In this document: piece by piece, positions 1-7,807 of the stretch
Position numbering within the stretch: position 1 is the first letter of the stretch
Layout: each line of letters begins with the position of its first letter
Assembly (NCBI GenBank): GCA_025354525.1
Contig: JANXMS010000035.1
Span: 1-46,179 of the forward strand
Source: Acidobacteriota bacterium
Lineage (GTDB): Bacteria; Acidobacteriota; Terriglobia; Bryobacterales; Bryobacteraceae
DNA length: 46,179 nt
Direction of reading: 5' to 3'
Program-made: the position numbers and the translations under genes
The notes under the pieces: generated by a model
Told to the model about the DNA's origin: nothing
The model's database searches: none
The model's input: only the letters and a program-made list of their open reading frames with translations

Positions 1-180
1 AACTACCGGCCCCGTATGGGGCGGACTGCAAACTACGTTTGTCCCAGCTCAGGGCCCCGTCAATGCATGCGCTTGTCGTCGATCTCGCCGAGGCTCTCTC
101 CCCCTTCCTCTCTCCCGACATTGCTCCGGATCTCTTCAGACGTCGCGGATGTGCCCTCTGTTAAGTCAAGACTTGCTATA
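1..180. repeat. Left arm of a 180-bp inverted repeat
   Basis: Bases 1-180 match the reverse complement of 42856-43035 with 7 mismatches by hand count (about 96% identity). The arm may extend beyond the left edge. One frame is open in both arms (here plus strand, ending TAA at 162-164) and reads like a protein C-terminus containing LSPFLSPDIAPDLFRRRG. Most differences between the arms change the amino acid, so the arms do not look like a conserved gene. The right boundary at 180 cuts into an antitoxin gene. The coding source is not recognised. Confidence 0.9.
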
Positions 181-210
181 AACACTCGCGTATATATCCT
201 GCTTGCTCAT
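181..210 (-). pseudogene. First codons of a truncated XRE-type antitoxin
   Basis: On the minus strand an ATG at 210 overlaps the TGA of the upstream toxin remnant as ATGA, the usual coupling in toxin-antitoxin pairs. It reads MSKQDIYASVY and then runs into the inverted-repeat arm at base 180, where the frame soon stops. From memory, antitoxins paired with Gp49-type toxins often begin with a similar MSK...YxSVW stretch followed by an HTH domain. I infer that the repeat replaced the rest of the gene. Only about ten codons remain, so the identification rests mainly on position and coupling. Confidence 0.45.
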
Positions 211-484
211 ACCTTATCTCCCTTCAAGTACCCGAATTGTTGCCTTGCCGTTTCCAGATCCTTCTTCGGCGTTGCCTGAGGGTTCTTCCCTCGCCACATA
301 GATGACACGGTAGGCACGACTTAGTTCTGTCAATGCCCGACATCGGTTTGGAATTGTCAGGCTGATCCCCTGGTGGAACTTTGACGCGTTGGTAGCCACC
401 GTCATTTCGAGCGTCGTCAGGAAAGTCCCGAATGCCTTTCAACGAATCGCCGAGGAAGCAGACGAGTCGCTTAGTGGGCTTCAT
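207..484 (-). pseudogene. Broken Gp49/RelE-family toxin
   Basis: The start is ATG at 484 (MKPTKRLVCFLGDSLKGIRD). The reading can be followed through three frames: KRLVCFLGDSLKGIRDFP and DNSKPMSGI in the first, AYRVIYVA in the second, and QATPKKDLETARQQFGYLKG in the third, ending with TGA at 207-209. These blocks are in the order expected for phage-derived Gp49-like RelE/HigB toxins of about 110 residues. At least two frameshifts and missing central residues make it inactive. It is the upstream partner of the truncated antitoxin that follows. Confidence 0.75.
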
Positions 485-503
485 ATCCATTTGGATATGA
501 AGC
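478..503. repeat. Perfect 12-bp hairpin at the toxin remnant start
   Basis: GCTTCATATCCA at 478-489 is exactly complementary to 492-503, with two bases between. It covers the ATG (482-484, minus strand) of the broken Gp49/RelE toxin and so could be an autoregulatory operator left from that TA locus. It could also be chance or an insertion scar, because the IS3 remnant begins about 40 bases further on. Confidence 0.5.
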
Positions 504-544
504 ATCAACCGCGCCGGTCGGGACGCTGTTAGGGATGCCTGTTT

Positions 545-880
545 GGCGACAATCCGTATTCGAAGAGCCAGTTCAAGACGATGAAATATAGGCCGGAGTT
601 CCAGGATCGGTTTGGTTGCATCCAGGACAGCCGGAAGCTTTGCCACAAGTTTTTCCCCTGGTACAACGGGGTGCTACGGCACTCTGGAATCGGCATGATG
701 ACACCGCAGATGGTGCAATATGGAACGGCTGAAAAGGTTCGCGACCTGCGTCAGTCCGTCCTCGACCAGGCCCATATCGCTCATCCTGAACGATTTGTCC
801 ATAGCGCTCCTAAGGCCCTCGAACTGCCAACTCAAGTCTGGATCAACAAACCGAAAAACGCGGACGAAGAAACTCGCTAA
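545..880 (+). pseudogene. IS3-family transposase (OrfB), C-terminal remnant
   Basis: The open frame from about 545 to 880 reads GDNPYSKSQFKTMKYRPEF, then FFPWYNGVLRHSGIGMMTPQ, and ends near WINKPKN. This is the C-terminal third of an IS3-family DDE integrase; the HSGIGxMTP block and its spacing to the PERFV...WINKP tail are characteristic. The frame is closed upstream by TAG at 530-532, so the catalytic core and OrfA are gone. Sequence after the stop (about 890-920, including TTGTTGACA) may be the IS end, but no second terminal repeat was found. Confidence 0.85.
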
Positions 881-895
881 ATTAACCTAAGTTGT

Positions 896-1426
896 GTCTC
901 AAGGTTGTTGACACGCTCCGTCCGAAGCCAATTTGGACGTTCTGGCTTGGCGGTGGACGGACACTTCGGGCGTAATGGTTTTACTTCCCAAGGCCACGGT
1001 TGATGTCGCGGGGTGAATGATTCGCCCGGGTTGCGCGGTTTGAGTTTTCGGTTCGAAGCCAATTGGGTGTTCTGGCTTTGGGGTCGCCAGCCACTTCGGC
1101 CTTGCGGATTTTCGCGGTCGAAGCTACGGTGGGTGACTTCAAAGGTACTTGATTAGCGGGTTTCGGGACCTTTCGCCTCCAAGCTTGGACCAATTTCCCA
1201 GCGTTTTTGGAATTTGCGCTGCGGAGTGCCCCCGAAATCATGCTAAAGGCTCGCAGGGCGCTACGGAAACCATTGATTCTATTGAGATGGAGGCCGCTAA
1301 TCAAATACCTTCAAAGCTTTGCTTAGGCGGCGGTTAAACACTTTGGGTTTACCGATTCTGTGTTTGGTTTGTCAAAGATCGAAATACGGTTCGTAGGCAG
1401 CGGGGTTTTGCGATTCGAAGCCAAGG
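896..1426 (-). repeat. Degenerate copies of the 3' end of the next gene
   Basis: There is no intact gene here. The motif TTCGAAGCCAA, or a close variant, recurs at about 927, 1053, 1418 and 1475, usually followed by a GTTCTGGCTT-like block. On the minus strand the same bases encode the GFEPQN stretch near the C-terminus of the protein at 1427-2272. A minus-strand stretch at about 1140-1300 (RINGFRSALRAFSMISGALR) weakly resembles the helical segment of that protein. I read the region as decayed duplications of the 3' part of that gene family. The alignment was made by eye. Confidence 0.45.
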
Positions 1427-2272
1427 TCAGCAGCGCGAGACGAACGACGGCGCTTGGTTTTGCGGTTCGAAGCCAAATTCGGCGGGCTGATCGAACGGAT
1501 GTTGAATCGGCGACGTGGCGGAGGCTGCTTTCTCGGGCTGAGTCGGCGGGGCTGGCTCAGCTACTTTAGCTACTTCGACGGCAGGCTGGGGCAAATTTCG
1601 CCGTTTTTTCTGAGAGTGCTGCAAGGCTTTGAGGGCCCGATGATAGCTCCGCTCCATGGTGGTCATGTAGCGAGTGATCCGTTCGATGTGCTTGTAATCC
1701 AGGTCCGTGGCGAAAGCGAGAGTGAGCATACTGTCGCCGTCAATCGGGTCCATTTCTTCGAATTCCACATCGGTGTTTCCGCGTGCGTTCGAGGCGACGA
1801 GCCGAATCATTTGCGTGGATTGCAGCATAGTCGTTTCGACACGCTGGGCCCGATTGAAGCGCCAAAGAGCCTGGACCAGTTGGTCGGTGAGCAATGCTTC
1901 TTCGTCATTGACCGGGTTGTACGCCTTTCTGACCGAACCGAGGAGTGCCTCAAAATCGGCGGTGGTTTCGCCACCGATGAGAAGCTCTTCGGAGCAGAGC
2001 CCGTGAGCCAGTCGATTCTGGCTGGAGGCCGCTTTCCCAGCTTCCGTTTTGGGGCCGGTCGATTTTTGGGCATTGCGCCTATTGGCCAGGGTCCGGGCCG
2101 ATTCCGCAGTGAACGGGGGAACGGTGTCGAGCCCGGGTCCAGCGGCGTCACGCATATCGGCGTCGAGGTTTTCGATTAGATGGGCTGGGGCCCCCTCGAA
2201 ATTGGCGTCGACGTAAGGACGCAGTTGGTCGAATTCTTCCATGGAAAGCATGTGCAATCTCCTGACTATCAA
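1427..2272 (-). CDS. Conserved hypothetical protein with NAQKSTGPKT motif
   Basis: This is a 281-residue soluble protein. About residue 70 it has RRNAQKSTGPKTEAGKAASS followed by NRLAHGL. From memory this motif is widespread in Acidobacteriota proteins of unknown function, often in many paralogues per genome. The middle is helical (DEEALLTDQLVQALWRFNRA; YMTTMERSYHRALKALQ) and the tail is Pro/Ala-rich and low complexity. In-frame ATGs at 2272, 2251 and 2242 are possible starts. The function is unknown; it should not be called a transposase. Its 3' end is repeated in degenerate form downstream. Confidence 0.7.
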   Translation of the reverse strand: MIVRRLHMLSMEEFDQLRPYVDANFEGAPAHLIENLDADMRDAAGPGLDTVPPFTAESARTLANRRNAQKSTGPKTEAGKAASSQNRLAHGLCSEELLIGGETTADFEALLGSVRKAYNPVNDEEALLTDQLVQALWRFNRAQRVETTMLQSTQMIRLVASNARGNTDVEFEEMDPIDGDSMLTLAFATDLDYKHIERITRYMTTMERSYHRALKALQHSQKKRRNLPQPAVEVAKVAEPAPPTQPEKAASATSPIQHPFDQPAEFGFEPQNQAPSFVSRC

Positions 2273-2417
2273 ATTGGGTTGGAGGGGTATCTCCGCTTTC
2301 TAGTCTCGGGGACAGAGGGAGAGGAACTTGGGCGGGGATTTTTCTAAGTGATGGGAAATGAACGAAATATAAATGTCAACGCATGGTAATCTTCGAGTTT
2401 GAGGGTCGAGAAAGTCT

Positions 2418-3308
2418 GTGTTCGAGCTACTTGGTGCCCTCGGAAGGACGCTGCCTATGACTTTTGACGAGATCCGAAGGGTAACCATTGCGGCACTCTT
2501 TTCCGACGATTTGCTTTTCGAGCAGTTGGTTCTGAAAGGCGGGAACGCCTTGAGCCTCGTTCATGGGCTCACCGAACGCACGTCGCTCGATCTCGACTTT
2601 TCGATGGCTGCCGATTTTGTCGACATCGAGGATGCTCGAAGGCGACTGTTCTTTTCGGTAAAGGATCGCTTCGACGCCATCGGATACGTTGTCTTTGATG
2701 AAGTACTGGAGCCCAAACCTCGGCTCGACAAAGCTGACGAAAAGCCATGGTGGGGCGGTTATGAGCTTCGCTTCAAACTCATTGAGCGGGGGAAGTATGA
2801 GGTTTTCAAGGAGAGGATTGAGAAACTCCGGTTCAACGCCACGGTGACAGGTCATGCTCAGGAGCGGACGTTCAAAGTCGATCTGAGCAAATTCGAATAG
2901 ACCGCCGACAAGGAAGCACGCGATTTTGACGACTACAAGATCTATGTCTACACGCCGGAGATGATCGTGGTCGAGAAGCTGCGGGCGGTGTGCCAACAAC
3001 TCCCTGACTACGCGCACAGGGGGCGGGCCTCGGCGCGGGCGCGCGATTTCTACGATATTCACCGAGTGGTGACGATTCGCGAGATCGACCTATCGAGCGA
3101 TGAGAACCTGGAACTGGTGCGTCGGATATTTGCCGTGAAACAGGTTCCACTCCTCTTCCTTGCCCGGATCCAAGAACAACGGGAGTTTCATCGGCCTGAT
3201 TGGCAGGCGGTGATTGATTCCACGCGCGGGGAGATTGAGAGCTTCGACTTCCACTTCGACTTCGTGGTCAGCCAAATTGAGCGACTACATTCCCTTTGGG
3301 TAAAATAG
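2418..3308 (+). pseudogene. AbiEii-type nucleotidyltransferase toxin, in-frame TAG
   Basis: The frame runs from 2418 to 3308 (about 296 residues) and is broken only by TAG at 2898-2900. The N-terminal half has VLKGGNALSLVHG and TSLDLDFSM, the nucleotidyltransferase core of AbiEii/AbiGii toxins (PF08843). The second half has YVYTPEMIVVEKLRAVCQQL and ARDFYDIHRV, also family features. The stop follows KVDLSKFE, where family members usually carry an aromatic residue, often Tyr (from memory). As written, the product is a 160-residue N-terminal half. AbiEii toxins modify tRNA or other nucleotide substrates and are opposed by AbiEi; the likely AbiEi gene here is convergent and overlaps by 24 bp. Confidence 0.85.
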
Positions 3309-4176
3309 CCGCCATTCCGGGCTGTAGTCAAGATCCCGAATGTCGTGCGCGAGGTAGAAATCCAAATGGAGCCCTGCTTCCTTCAGCCGATCGTATTGTT
3401 TTGCGGGGTAGCTGGCTTGCTGCATGTAGAACCCAATCGCCTGGTGATAGGGGTAGAGATAGTTGAGTCGCTTGAGCGTTGCCAGGAGAGTTGCGACGGA
3501 GATCTTCCCCCGTGCGCCGCGGTAGGCTTCGAGGACTTGGTATACGCCGCCGGCGTAGGCGGGTCGAACGGTGATATCGATCAGGGTTCGTTCCGTCTTG
3601 GTCACGGCGACCTGCTCGCCATCCACGCGTACGGTTCCCACTTCGAGTTCACCGGTGTTTTTGCCGCTGAGGATGAGGAAGTTTTCGTCCTCATATTGAT
3701 AGATGAAGGTGGACTGCCGCTGCTTTCGACTGAAGGCCTTGGCAATCGATGCTTGGGACAACGAGGATGGGTCTGGCTGCGGCTTGGGGCTTTGTTCCTG
3801 ATTGACGTGGATTACCCGGCGGGGCAGTTGCTCATTGAGTCCACGGAGGAACACAGCGGTTCCGTGCGAGAGGTAGGAGCCTTTGCGCATGGAGAGGGCA
3901 ATCCTAAAGGGAGAGATCGGGCCCCAGACGTAGCGGGTGAATGCTCTGGCGTTTGGATAGGCTTCGCTCGGTTTGATGCGGATTTCGCGAAGGTCGCCTT
4001 TGGCGGAGAGGAGTTGGATGAGTTTTTCCGGGGTTGTGCTGAGGGCCAGATTCCACGTGTCTCGGTTTTCAGCGAGAATCTTGGAGAGGTCCTGCAAATG
4101 GAAGATGCGTTTCTCCGACTGGCTGAAGAAGCGGAGAACGGCAGGAGTGGCGGCTTGGAGTTTAGCTGGTCTTCAT
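3285..4176 (-). pseudogene. AbiEi-type antitoxin, frameshift near the start
   Basis: The 270-residue frame 4097-3285 lacks an ATG, and its N-terminal helix-turn-helix would be cut off. Removing one base near 4164 joins ATG at 4176 (MKTS) to [20 protein letters not shown] and then [12 protein letters not shown], a typical winged-HTH start for AbiEi regulators. Downstream, [20 protein letters not shown] matches the conserved ERTLID...RP block of the AbiEi C-terminal domain. AbiEi usually represses its own promoter by binding inverted repeats, and two perfect palindromes lie just upstream. In known systems abiEi precedes abiEii on the same strand; here the two are convergent. A TTG start at 4097 could give a shortened protein. 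Confidence 0.75.
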
Positions 4177-4196
4177 CGTGGCATTTTAATCCCTCG

Positions 4197-4220
4197 ACGG
4201 TTGGTATATATACCAACCGT
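4197..4220. promoter_or_regulatory. 24-bp perfect palindrome, putative AbiEi operator
   Basis: Bases 4197-4220 are a perfect 24-bp palindrome centred between 4208 and 4209, with core GGTATATATACC. It lies 20 bp upstream of the reconstructed abiEi start at 4176. Position, perfect symmetry and the shared core with the next palindrome suggest autoregulatory operators. The use of inverted repeats by AbiEi is established for the family; binding here is inference. Confidence 0.7.
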
Positions 4221-4284
4221 TCTGGGCTGTATTGTGACACAATCCACGTAGGCTCAACGGATCGTTGACACGCGCTAATATCTA

Positions 4285-4322
4285 CCAATCGCTGTAAGGT
4301 ATATATACCTTACAGCGATTGG
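4285..4322. promoter_or_regulatory. 38-bp perfect palindrome with the same core
   Basis: Bases 4285-4322 form a perfect 38-bp palindrome, two arms of 19 with no loop, centred between 4303 and 4304. It contains the same 12-base core GGTATATATACC as the palindrome 95 bp to its left. Outside the core the arms differ (CCAATCGCTGTAA here, ACGGTT there). A dimeric or tetrameric regulator binding both sites is plausible. As RNA it would also form a strong hairpin, but there is no U-tract typical of a terminator. Confidence 0.7.
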
Positions 4323-4825
4323 GTTTAATCGAGCCATCTCTCCCCCTGATCAGTGCTGCGTCCATCGTTGCAGATCGACTCCGTACATCGAGTGTCGGTC
4401 TTGGAAGATGGTGTTGGAGCGATTCTCACTTCAATCGACGGAGGGACTTGCAAAACTCCGTGCGAAACACTTGACAGGCGTCGTAGCGAGCAACGACAAG
4501 TTCTTTTCCATGAAGAGTAGCAGCCAGAAGCGCCTTTGGTCGTTTTTTAGCAATACGAATCTATTGCGGCGAAAGTGGCTTCGTTTAATCGATCCGGAAC
4601 GGTATTTTATGTGGATCTATTCCTGCTTCAAGCGGATAAAAAGGGGTTTCGCGGCGCCTTGTACTCACGAGTTGCTCCGCTGTCTTCAGGCTATCTGCCT
4701 GCGCTCTTCAAAGAAACGATCGAATGCGCCACCTCTTCCTGGTCGGCTAGCAGGGGAAACTCCAGCCGAGCTGTCGGCCGGAGACTGATGGAGTCCCTTG
4801 GAGCCACTATCAGATCTTGCGTGCG
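4323..4825. other. Gene-free stretch
   Basis: Open frames here (for example 4408-4788 and 4575-4853, plus strand) overlap one another, show no recognisable domain, and are rich in Ser and Arg as expected from random sequence. No tRNA, repeat or clear promoter was seen. It separates the AbiE region from the TAC-like locus. Confidence 0.5.
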
Positions 4826-4843
4826 GTTAACTTTTATGTTAAC
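4826..4843. promoter_or_regulatory. GTTAAC dyad, candidate operator of the TAC-like locus
   Basis: Two GTTAAC palindromes (4826-4831 and 4838-4843) separated by 6 bp form an 18-bp dyad. It ends 13 bp before the ATG at 4857 of the toxin. HTH antitoxins of HigA type usually repress their operon by binding such dyads near the -10 region. The link here is positional. Confidence 0.45.
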
Positions 4844-4856
4844 TCTGCATTAGGGA

Positions 4857-5207
4857 ATGAAGCGCCGATATGCTTGCGAGGGTTCAAAGCTAAAAGTTGC
4901 CTTCGCGGTCTGAGCGAACGGAAAGCAGCTAGCCGAAGAATTCCTGAACGAGCGGTCGGCTAAAGATAAAGCGAAGCGGTACGCCCTGTTCAGGCGATTG
5001 GCCGATCACGGCCCAATTTTGAATAATGAGAAGTTCAAAAAGCTGGAAGGGCCAGCCTGGGAGTTCAAGAGCCATCAATGTCGAGTGTTTCGTGGCTTCC
5101 TAAATGACCAGACAGTTTTGCTGACGCACGGATGTATCAAGAAGAAGGACAGAGCCGATCCAACAGAGATCGGCCGAGCCAAGAGAATACTTGAAGAAGA
5201 TGCTTAG
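4857..5207 (+). pseudogene. HigB/RelE (Gp49-type) toxin, in-frame TGA
   Basis: From ATG 4857 one frame runs to TAG at 5205-5207 (116 sense codons), interrupted only by TGA at 4911-4913. After it come ANGKQLAEEFLNERSAKDKA, YALFRRLADHGPI, EKFKKLEGPAWEFKSHQCRV and TVLLTHGCIKKKD, the order and spacing of Gp49-like RelE/HigB ribosome-dependent mRNA endonucleases. KLKVAFAV before the stop fits the family's N-terminal strand, so the full toxin is present apart from one codon. A TTG at 4998 could give only a fragment. It precedes the HTH antitoxin by 39 bp, the toxin-first order of hig loci. Confidence 0.75.
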
Positions 5208-5246
5208 AGCCCCTCTTAAGACGAGAGCGGCAGGAGAGGATGGCGA

Positions 5247-5549
5247 ATGAAAACCAAATGCGAAGAGTTCTTGGCTGATCGTGAGAATCAGCGGCTTTTC
5301 GAGCGAGAAGTTTTGACGCTGGATGCGTCTGAGCTTGTGATCGGATTGATGAAAGAGCAGGGAGTAACCCGTGCGCAGATGGCGGAAATGCTGGGTACCT
5401 CGAGGGCGCATATCAGCCAAGTACTCAATGGGTCCAGGAATATGACGCTGGTCACGCTCGCTGATCTCGCCACCGCACTCGGCCAACGAGTTCAAATCGG
5501 AGCGCTGCCGATCAACCCGGCCCGTTCGTCCGGGCGCAGTCACGAATAG
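5247..5549 (+). CDS. HigA-type XRE antitoxin, extension cut by TAG
   Basis: The 100-residue product contains a Cro/CI helix-turn-helix at about residues 38-75 (VTRAQMAEMLGTSRAHISQV, then LADLATALG). AGGAG precedes the ATG. It should bind and neutralise the upstream toxin and repress the operon. Past the TAG at 5547-5549 the same frame stays open for 31 more codons (including SPLWLVEKP) and ends in TAA at 5643-5645, overlapping the next ATG as TAATG. The coupling suggests that the ancestral antitoxin ended there. Antitoxins of TAC systems carry a C-terminal chaperone-addiction segment, which this lost extension could be. As annotated, the protein keeps its DNA-binding domain. Confidence 0.85.
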   Translation: MKTKCEEFLADRENQRLFEREVLTLDASELVIGLMKEQGVTRAQMAEMLGTSRAHISQVLNGSRNMTLVTLADLATALGQRVQIGALPINPARSSGRSHE

Positions 5550-5644
5550 TACACCTCCTCGGGCTCGCCTCTGTGGCTTGTCGAGAAGCCGCAGACCGAG
5601 ATTACTACTGATGAATCCGACCAGTACTGTGGAATGGCCGCCTA

Positions 5645-6133
5645 ATGTCGCTGCTCCTTCAGCAAACTAAAGACGAGGTCTCCTTGGCGGTTTCTCTCGC
5701 GAAGCGTTCCGACATCGTTAGCGTTGGACTTCGAGGAGCGAAACTGTCTTGTGGTCCTGATTCGAACTTAAGGCGAACGCTGAAGCCTAGTCTCGGTTTT
5801 GAACCGGGGCCCGCGGTCGTATTGAAGCAATCGTTTTTGATCGAAACGAACTTTTGGTTCCGCAGTTTAGCGGAAGACCCGCTGCAGGAACCGATCATCG
5901 AGATCACGTGTACTTTTGAGTCCCGCTACGATATTACTGACCCCGACTTTGAGCCCAGCGCCGAACAACTGGAAGCGTTTCGCAAAGGGAATGCCGTGTT
6001 CAACACATGGCTCTTCTTTCGAGAGTTTGTGCAGTCGACGGTCACGAGAAGGGGGTCGCCGGTGCCTCCGGTGCCGTTCCTGCGCCTCGTGCCGAAGGAC
6101 AATCCCGCGAAAACTATCGACGTGACAGCTTAA
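5645..6133 (+). CDS. SecB-like chaperone of a TAC-type locus
   Basis: The 162-residue protein has a long beta-rich N-terminal part and an ending of SecB-like type: AEQLEAFRKGNAVFNTWLFF, REFVQSTVTRRG, then VPPVPFLRLV. The FRKGNAVFNxWxxFREFVQS block recalls SecB-like proteins found both alone and beside HigBA. In mycobacterial HigB-HigA-SecB(TA) the chaperone protects the antitoxin from aggregation and proteolysis. Its start overlaps the stop of the extended higA frame (TAATG), consistent with one operon. No lesion is visible. Homology was judged by eye; an unrelated SecB-fold protein remains possible. Confidence 0.7.
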   Translation: MSLLLQQTKDEVSLAVSLAKRSDIVSVGLRGAKLSCGPDSNLRRTLKPSLGFEPGPAVVLKQSFLIETNFWFRSLAEDPLQEPIIEITCTFESRYDITDPDFEPSAEQLEAFRKGNAVFNTWLFFREFVQSTVTRRGSPVPPVPFLRLVPKDNPAKTIDVTA

Positions 6134-6374
6134 TGTGCACTCGACCTCCTCCCGCTCAACGCTAATCCCGAAACAGCGGCCAAGCAAAGGCAGCGGCCGA
6201 GCTCAAAATAGGATTTCTGTTAGTGGATCTGGGCCAGTTAATTCCGAGAAGAGGGCCGTTCGCCAAACCTGGCGGAAACAACCATTCGCCCATACAATGC
6301 GGTCGATCCGTTCCGTTGGGATGCGAGTTACTGGCCTCTTGAATCTTGCAGGGAGGCAACTGGAGAGCGAATAC

Positions 6375-7472
6375 ATGGGTAGAGCGAAGGAACTTTTCGA
6401 TCGGATCAGCTTGGGAGGCGGAGCGGTAATTGACGAGTTGATCGCCGATCGGAAATCAGAGGATCTTTTTCTCGATTTCAAAGGGTCCCCCGACAACGGA
6501 GCGGGCAGTAAACTTCACGACTCTGATCGGCTTAAACTCGCCAAAGCTGTCTCTGGATTCGGTAATTCTGAGGGCGGCATCCTGATTTGGGGCTTTGACT
6601 GCGACAACCAAGATGCCGATGGCGAGGTGGCTCGGGCCAAAAGACCAATTCAGAACCCTAACCGTTTCAAGAGTTGGCTGGAAGGCAAGGTTGGGGGGTG
6701 CACTTTGCCAGCTCACTCTGAAGTGGAGCACTTCGTCGTCGAAAGCTCATCCGGCCAAGATGCGGGTTTTGTCGTCACGCTGATTCCCCAAACTAACCGC
6801 AGCCCGCTCTGCTGCAATGTCGACAAATATCGCCATCATTACTTCATTCGCGCCGGCTCAAGCTTCGAGCCAGTCCCGCATGGCGTCCTCGCCGGGATGT
6901 TCGGACGCCAGCCTTTGGCAAAGATCGACCACGCCTGGAACAACTACGGTGGAGGAATATCAGGATCGAACCGGGATTTCTACATTTTTCCTCCTATGCC
7001 GGAATACACCCCCTACGTCAACGTCGGATTTGTGCTCCTCAATGGCGGCACATGCCTCGCCCGTGATCTTTACCTGAACATCCATTTCAACCCGCTTGGT
7101 AAAGGTTGCGTTTACAGAGTAATCCAGCCTCACCTCAATGGCCCAAGCCCGTCTTGGCGCTCCCACAGTTCGACCAACAATTTCCATCACTTTGTCACTT
7201 CAGACTCTTTCAAGCTCGCACCTGGCACCGCAATCGAGTCCATTCAACTGGAGTTCTATATAGCACCTCCGTTCAAAGACCCTCTCGAATATTTGATCAC
7301 ATACGGTGCAACAGGAATGCCGGTTAATCAGGTCTCCCATTCCTTGGATGCCGAGAAGGTCAAGGAACAGTATGACTTCTTCATGGAAGGAAATCGGGAT
7401 TCAGCTTCCGCCCACGAATTGGCGCGACGACTACTTGGCCCAGAAGACCCAAAGCATCTCTGGCACTCCTGA
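6375..7472 (+). CDS. Schlafen AlbA_2 domain protein
   Basis: The start is ATG 6375, preceded by GGAGAG, giving 365 residues. The in-frame region before it (6135-6374) looks non-coding. Residues about 25-75 contain DLFLDFKGSPDN, LKLAKAVSGFGNSEGGILIW and GFD, the AlbA_2/Schlafen-type putative ATP-binding fold. The C-terminal half is a beta-rich domain I do not recognise (YTPYVNVGFVLLNGGTCLAR). AlbA_2 proteins occur in regulators and in several anti-phage systems, and this one sits between a TAC-like locus and a dCTP deaminase, so a defence role is plausible but unproven. It is intact, unlike its neighbours. Confidence 0.75.
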   Translation: MGRAKELFDRISLGGGAVIDELIADRKSEDLFLDFKGSPDNGAGSKLHDSDRLKLAKAVSGFGNSEGGILIWGFDCDNQDADGEVARAKRPIQNPNRFKSWLEGKVGGCTLPAHSEVEHFVVESSSGQDAGFVVTLIPQTNRSPLCCNVDKYRHHYFIRAGSSFEPVPHGVLAGMFGRQPLAKIDHAWNNYGGGISGSNRDFYIFPPMPEYTPYVNVGFVLLNGGTCLARDLYLNIHFNPLGKGCVYRVIQPHLNGPSPSWRSHSSTNNFHHFVTSDSFKLAPGTAIESIQLEFYIAPPFKDPLEYLITYGATGMPVNQVSHSLDAEKVKEQYDFFMEGNRDSASAHELARRLLGPEDPKHLWHS

Positions 7473-7590
7473 GGCGTCAGAGGCTCATCCAAACGTTGAC
7501 GGTTTTGTTGGCCTAGGTACTCGCCGAATGATTGCCAATGGATTTCTACAGGCAACAAACGTTGACGTCAAGCGGCTGCGCCCCGCTTAA

Positions 7591-7752
7591 CCCGTCGATG
7601 TGGCACTTTCATTTGCGGGAGAAGATCGCGTACATGCCAGAAAACTTGCAAAGAACCTGAAGACACATCAAGCGAGGGGCGGCAAGGCGGCAAAGCAGTA
7701 TTTTCAGTATTGGGAACAGACGACGTTGAACGAAAAGGAGAGTCGGATATGA
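7591..7752 (+). pseudogene. TIR-domain remnant
   Basis: The stretch starts just after TAA and reads VDVALSFAGEDRVHARKLAK, which is box 1 of bacterial TIR domains. It continues with AKQYFQYWEQTTLNEKES, resembling the FYD-YWEKxxLWGKD segment that follows. It ends at TGA 7750-7752 with the catalytic-Glu region and the rest missing. There is no upstream partner domain and no good start beyond GTG near 7597. TIR domains in defence systems degrade NAD+ or make NAD-derived signals; this piece cannot. Confidence 0.7.
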
Positions 7753-7807
7753 TCCTGTACGGAAAACAAAGCCGGCGAGCATTGGCGAATAAAACCTACT
7801 ACAAACA

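Noticed and set aside
16-279. Plus-strand frame at the left edge
   Set aside because: It crosses the repeat boundary and overlaps a recognisable toxin remnant on the other strand.
4408-4853. Two overlapping plus-strand frames in the AbiE-TAC gap
   Set aside because: No family features, no ribosome binding site, and composition like random sequence.
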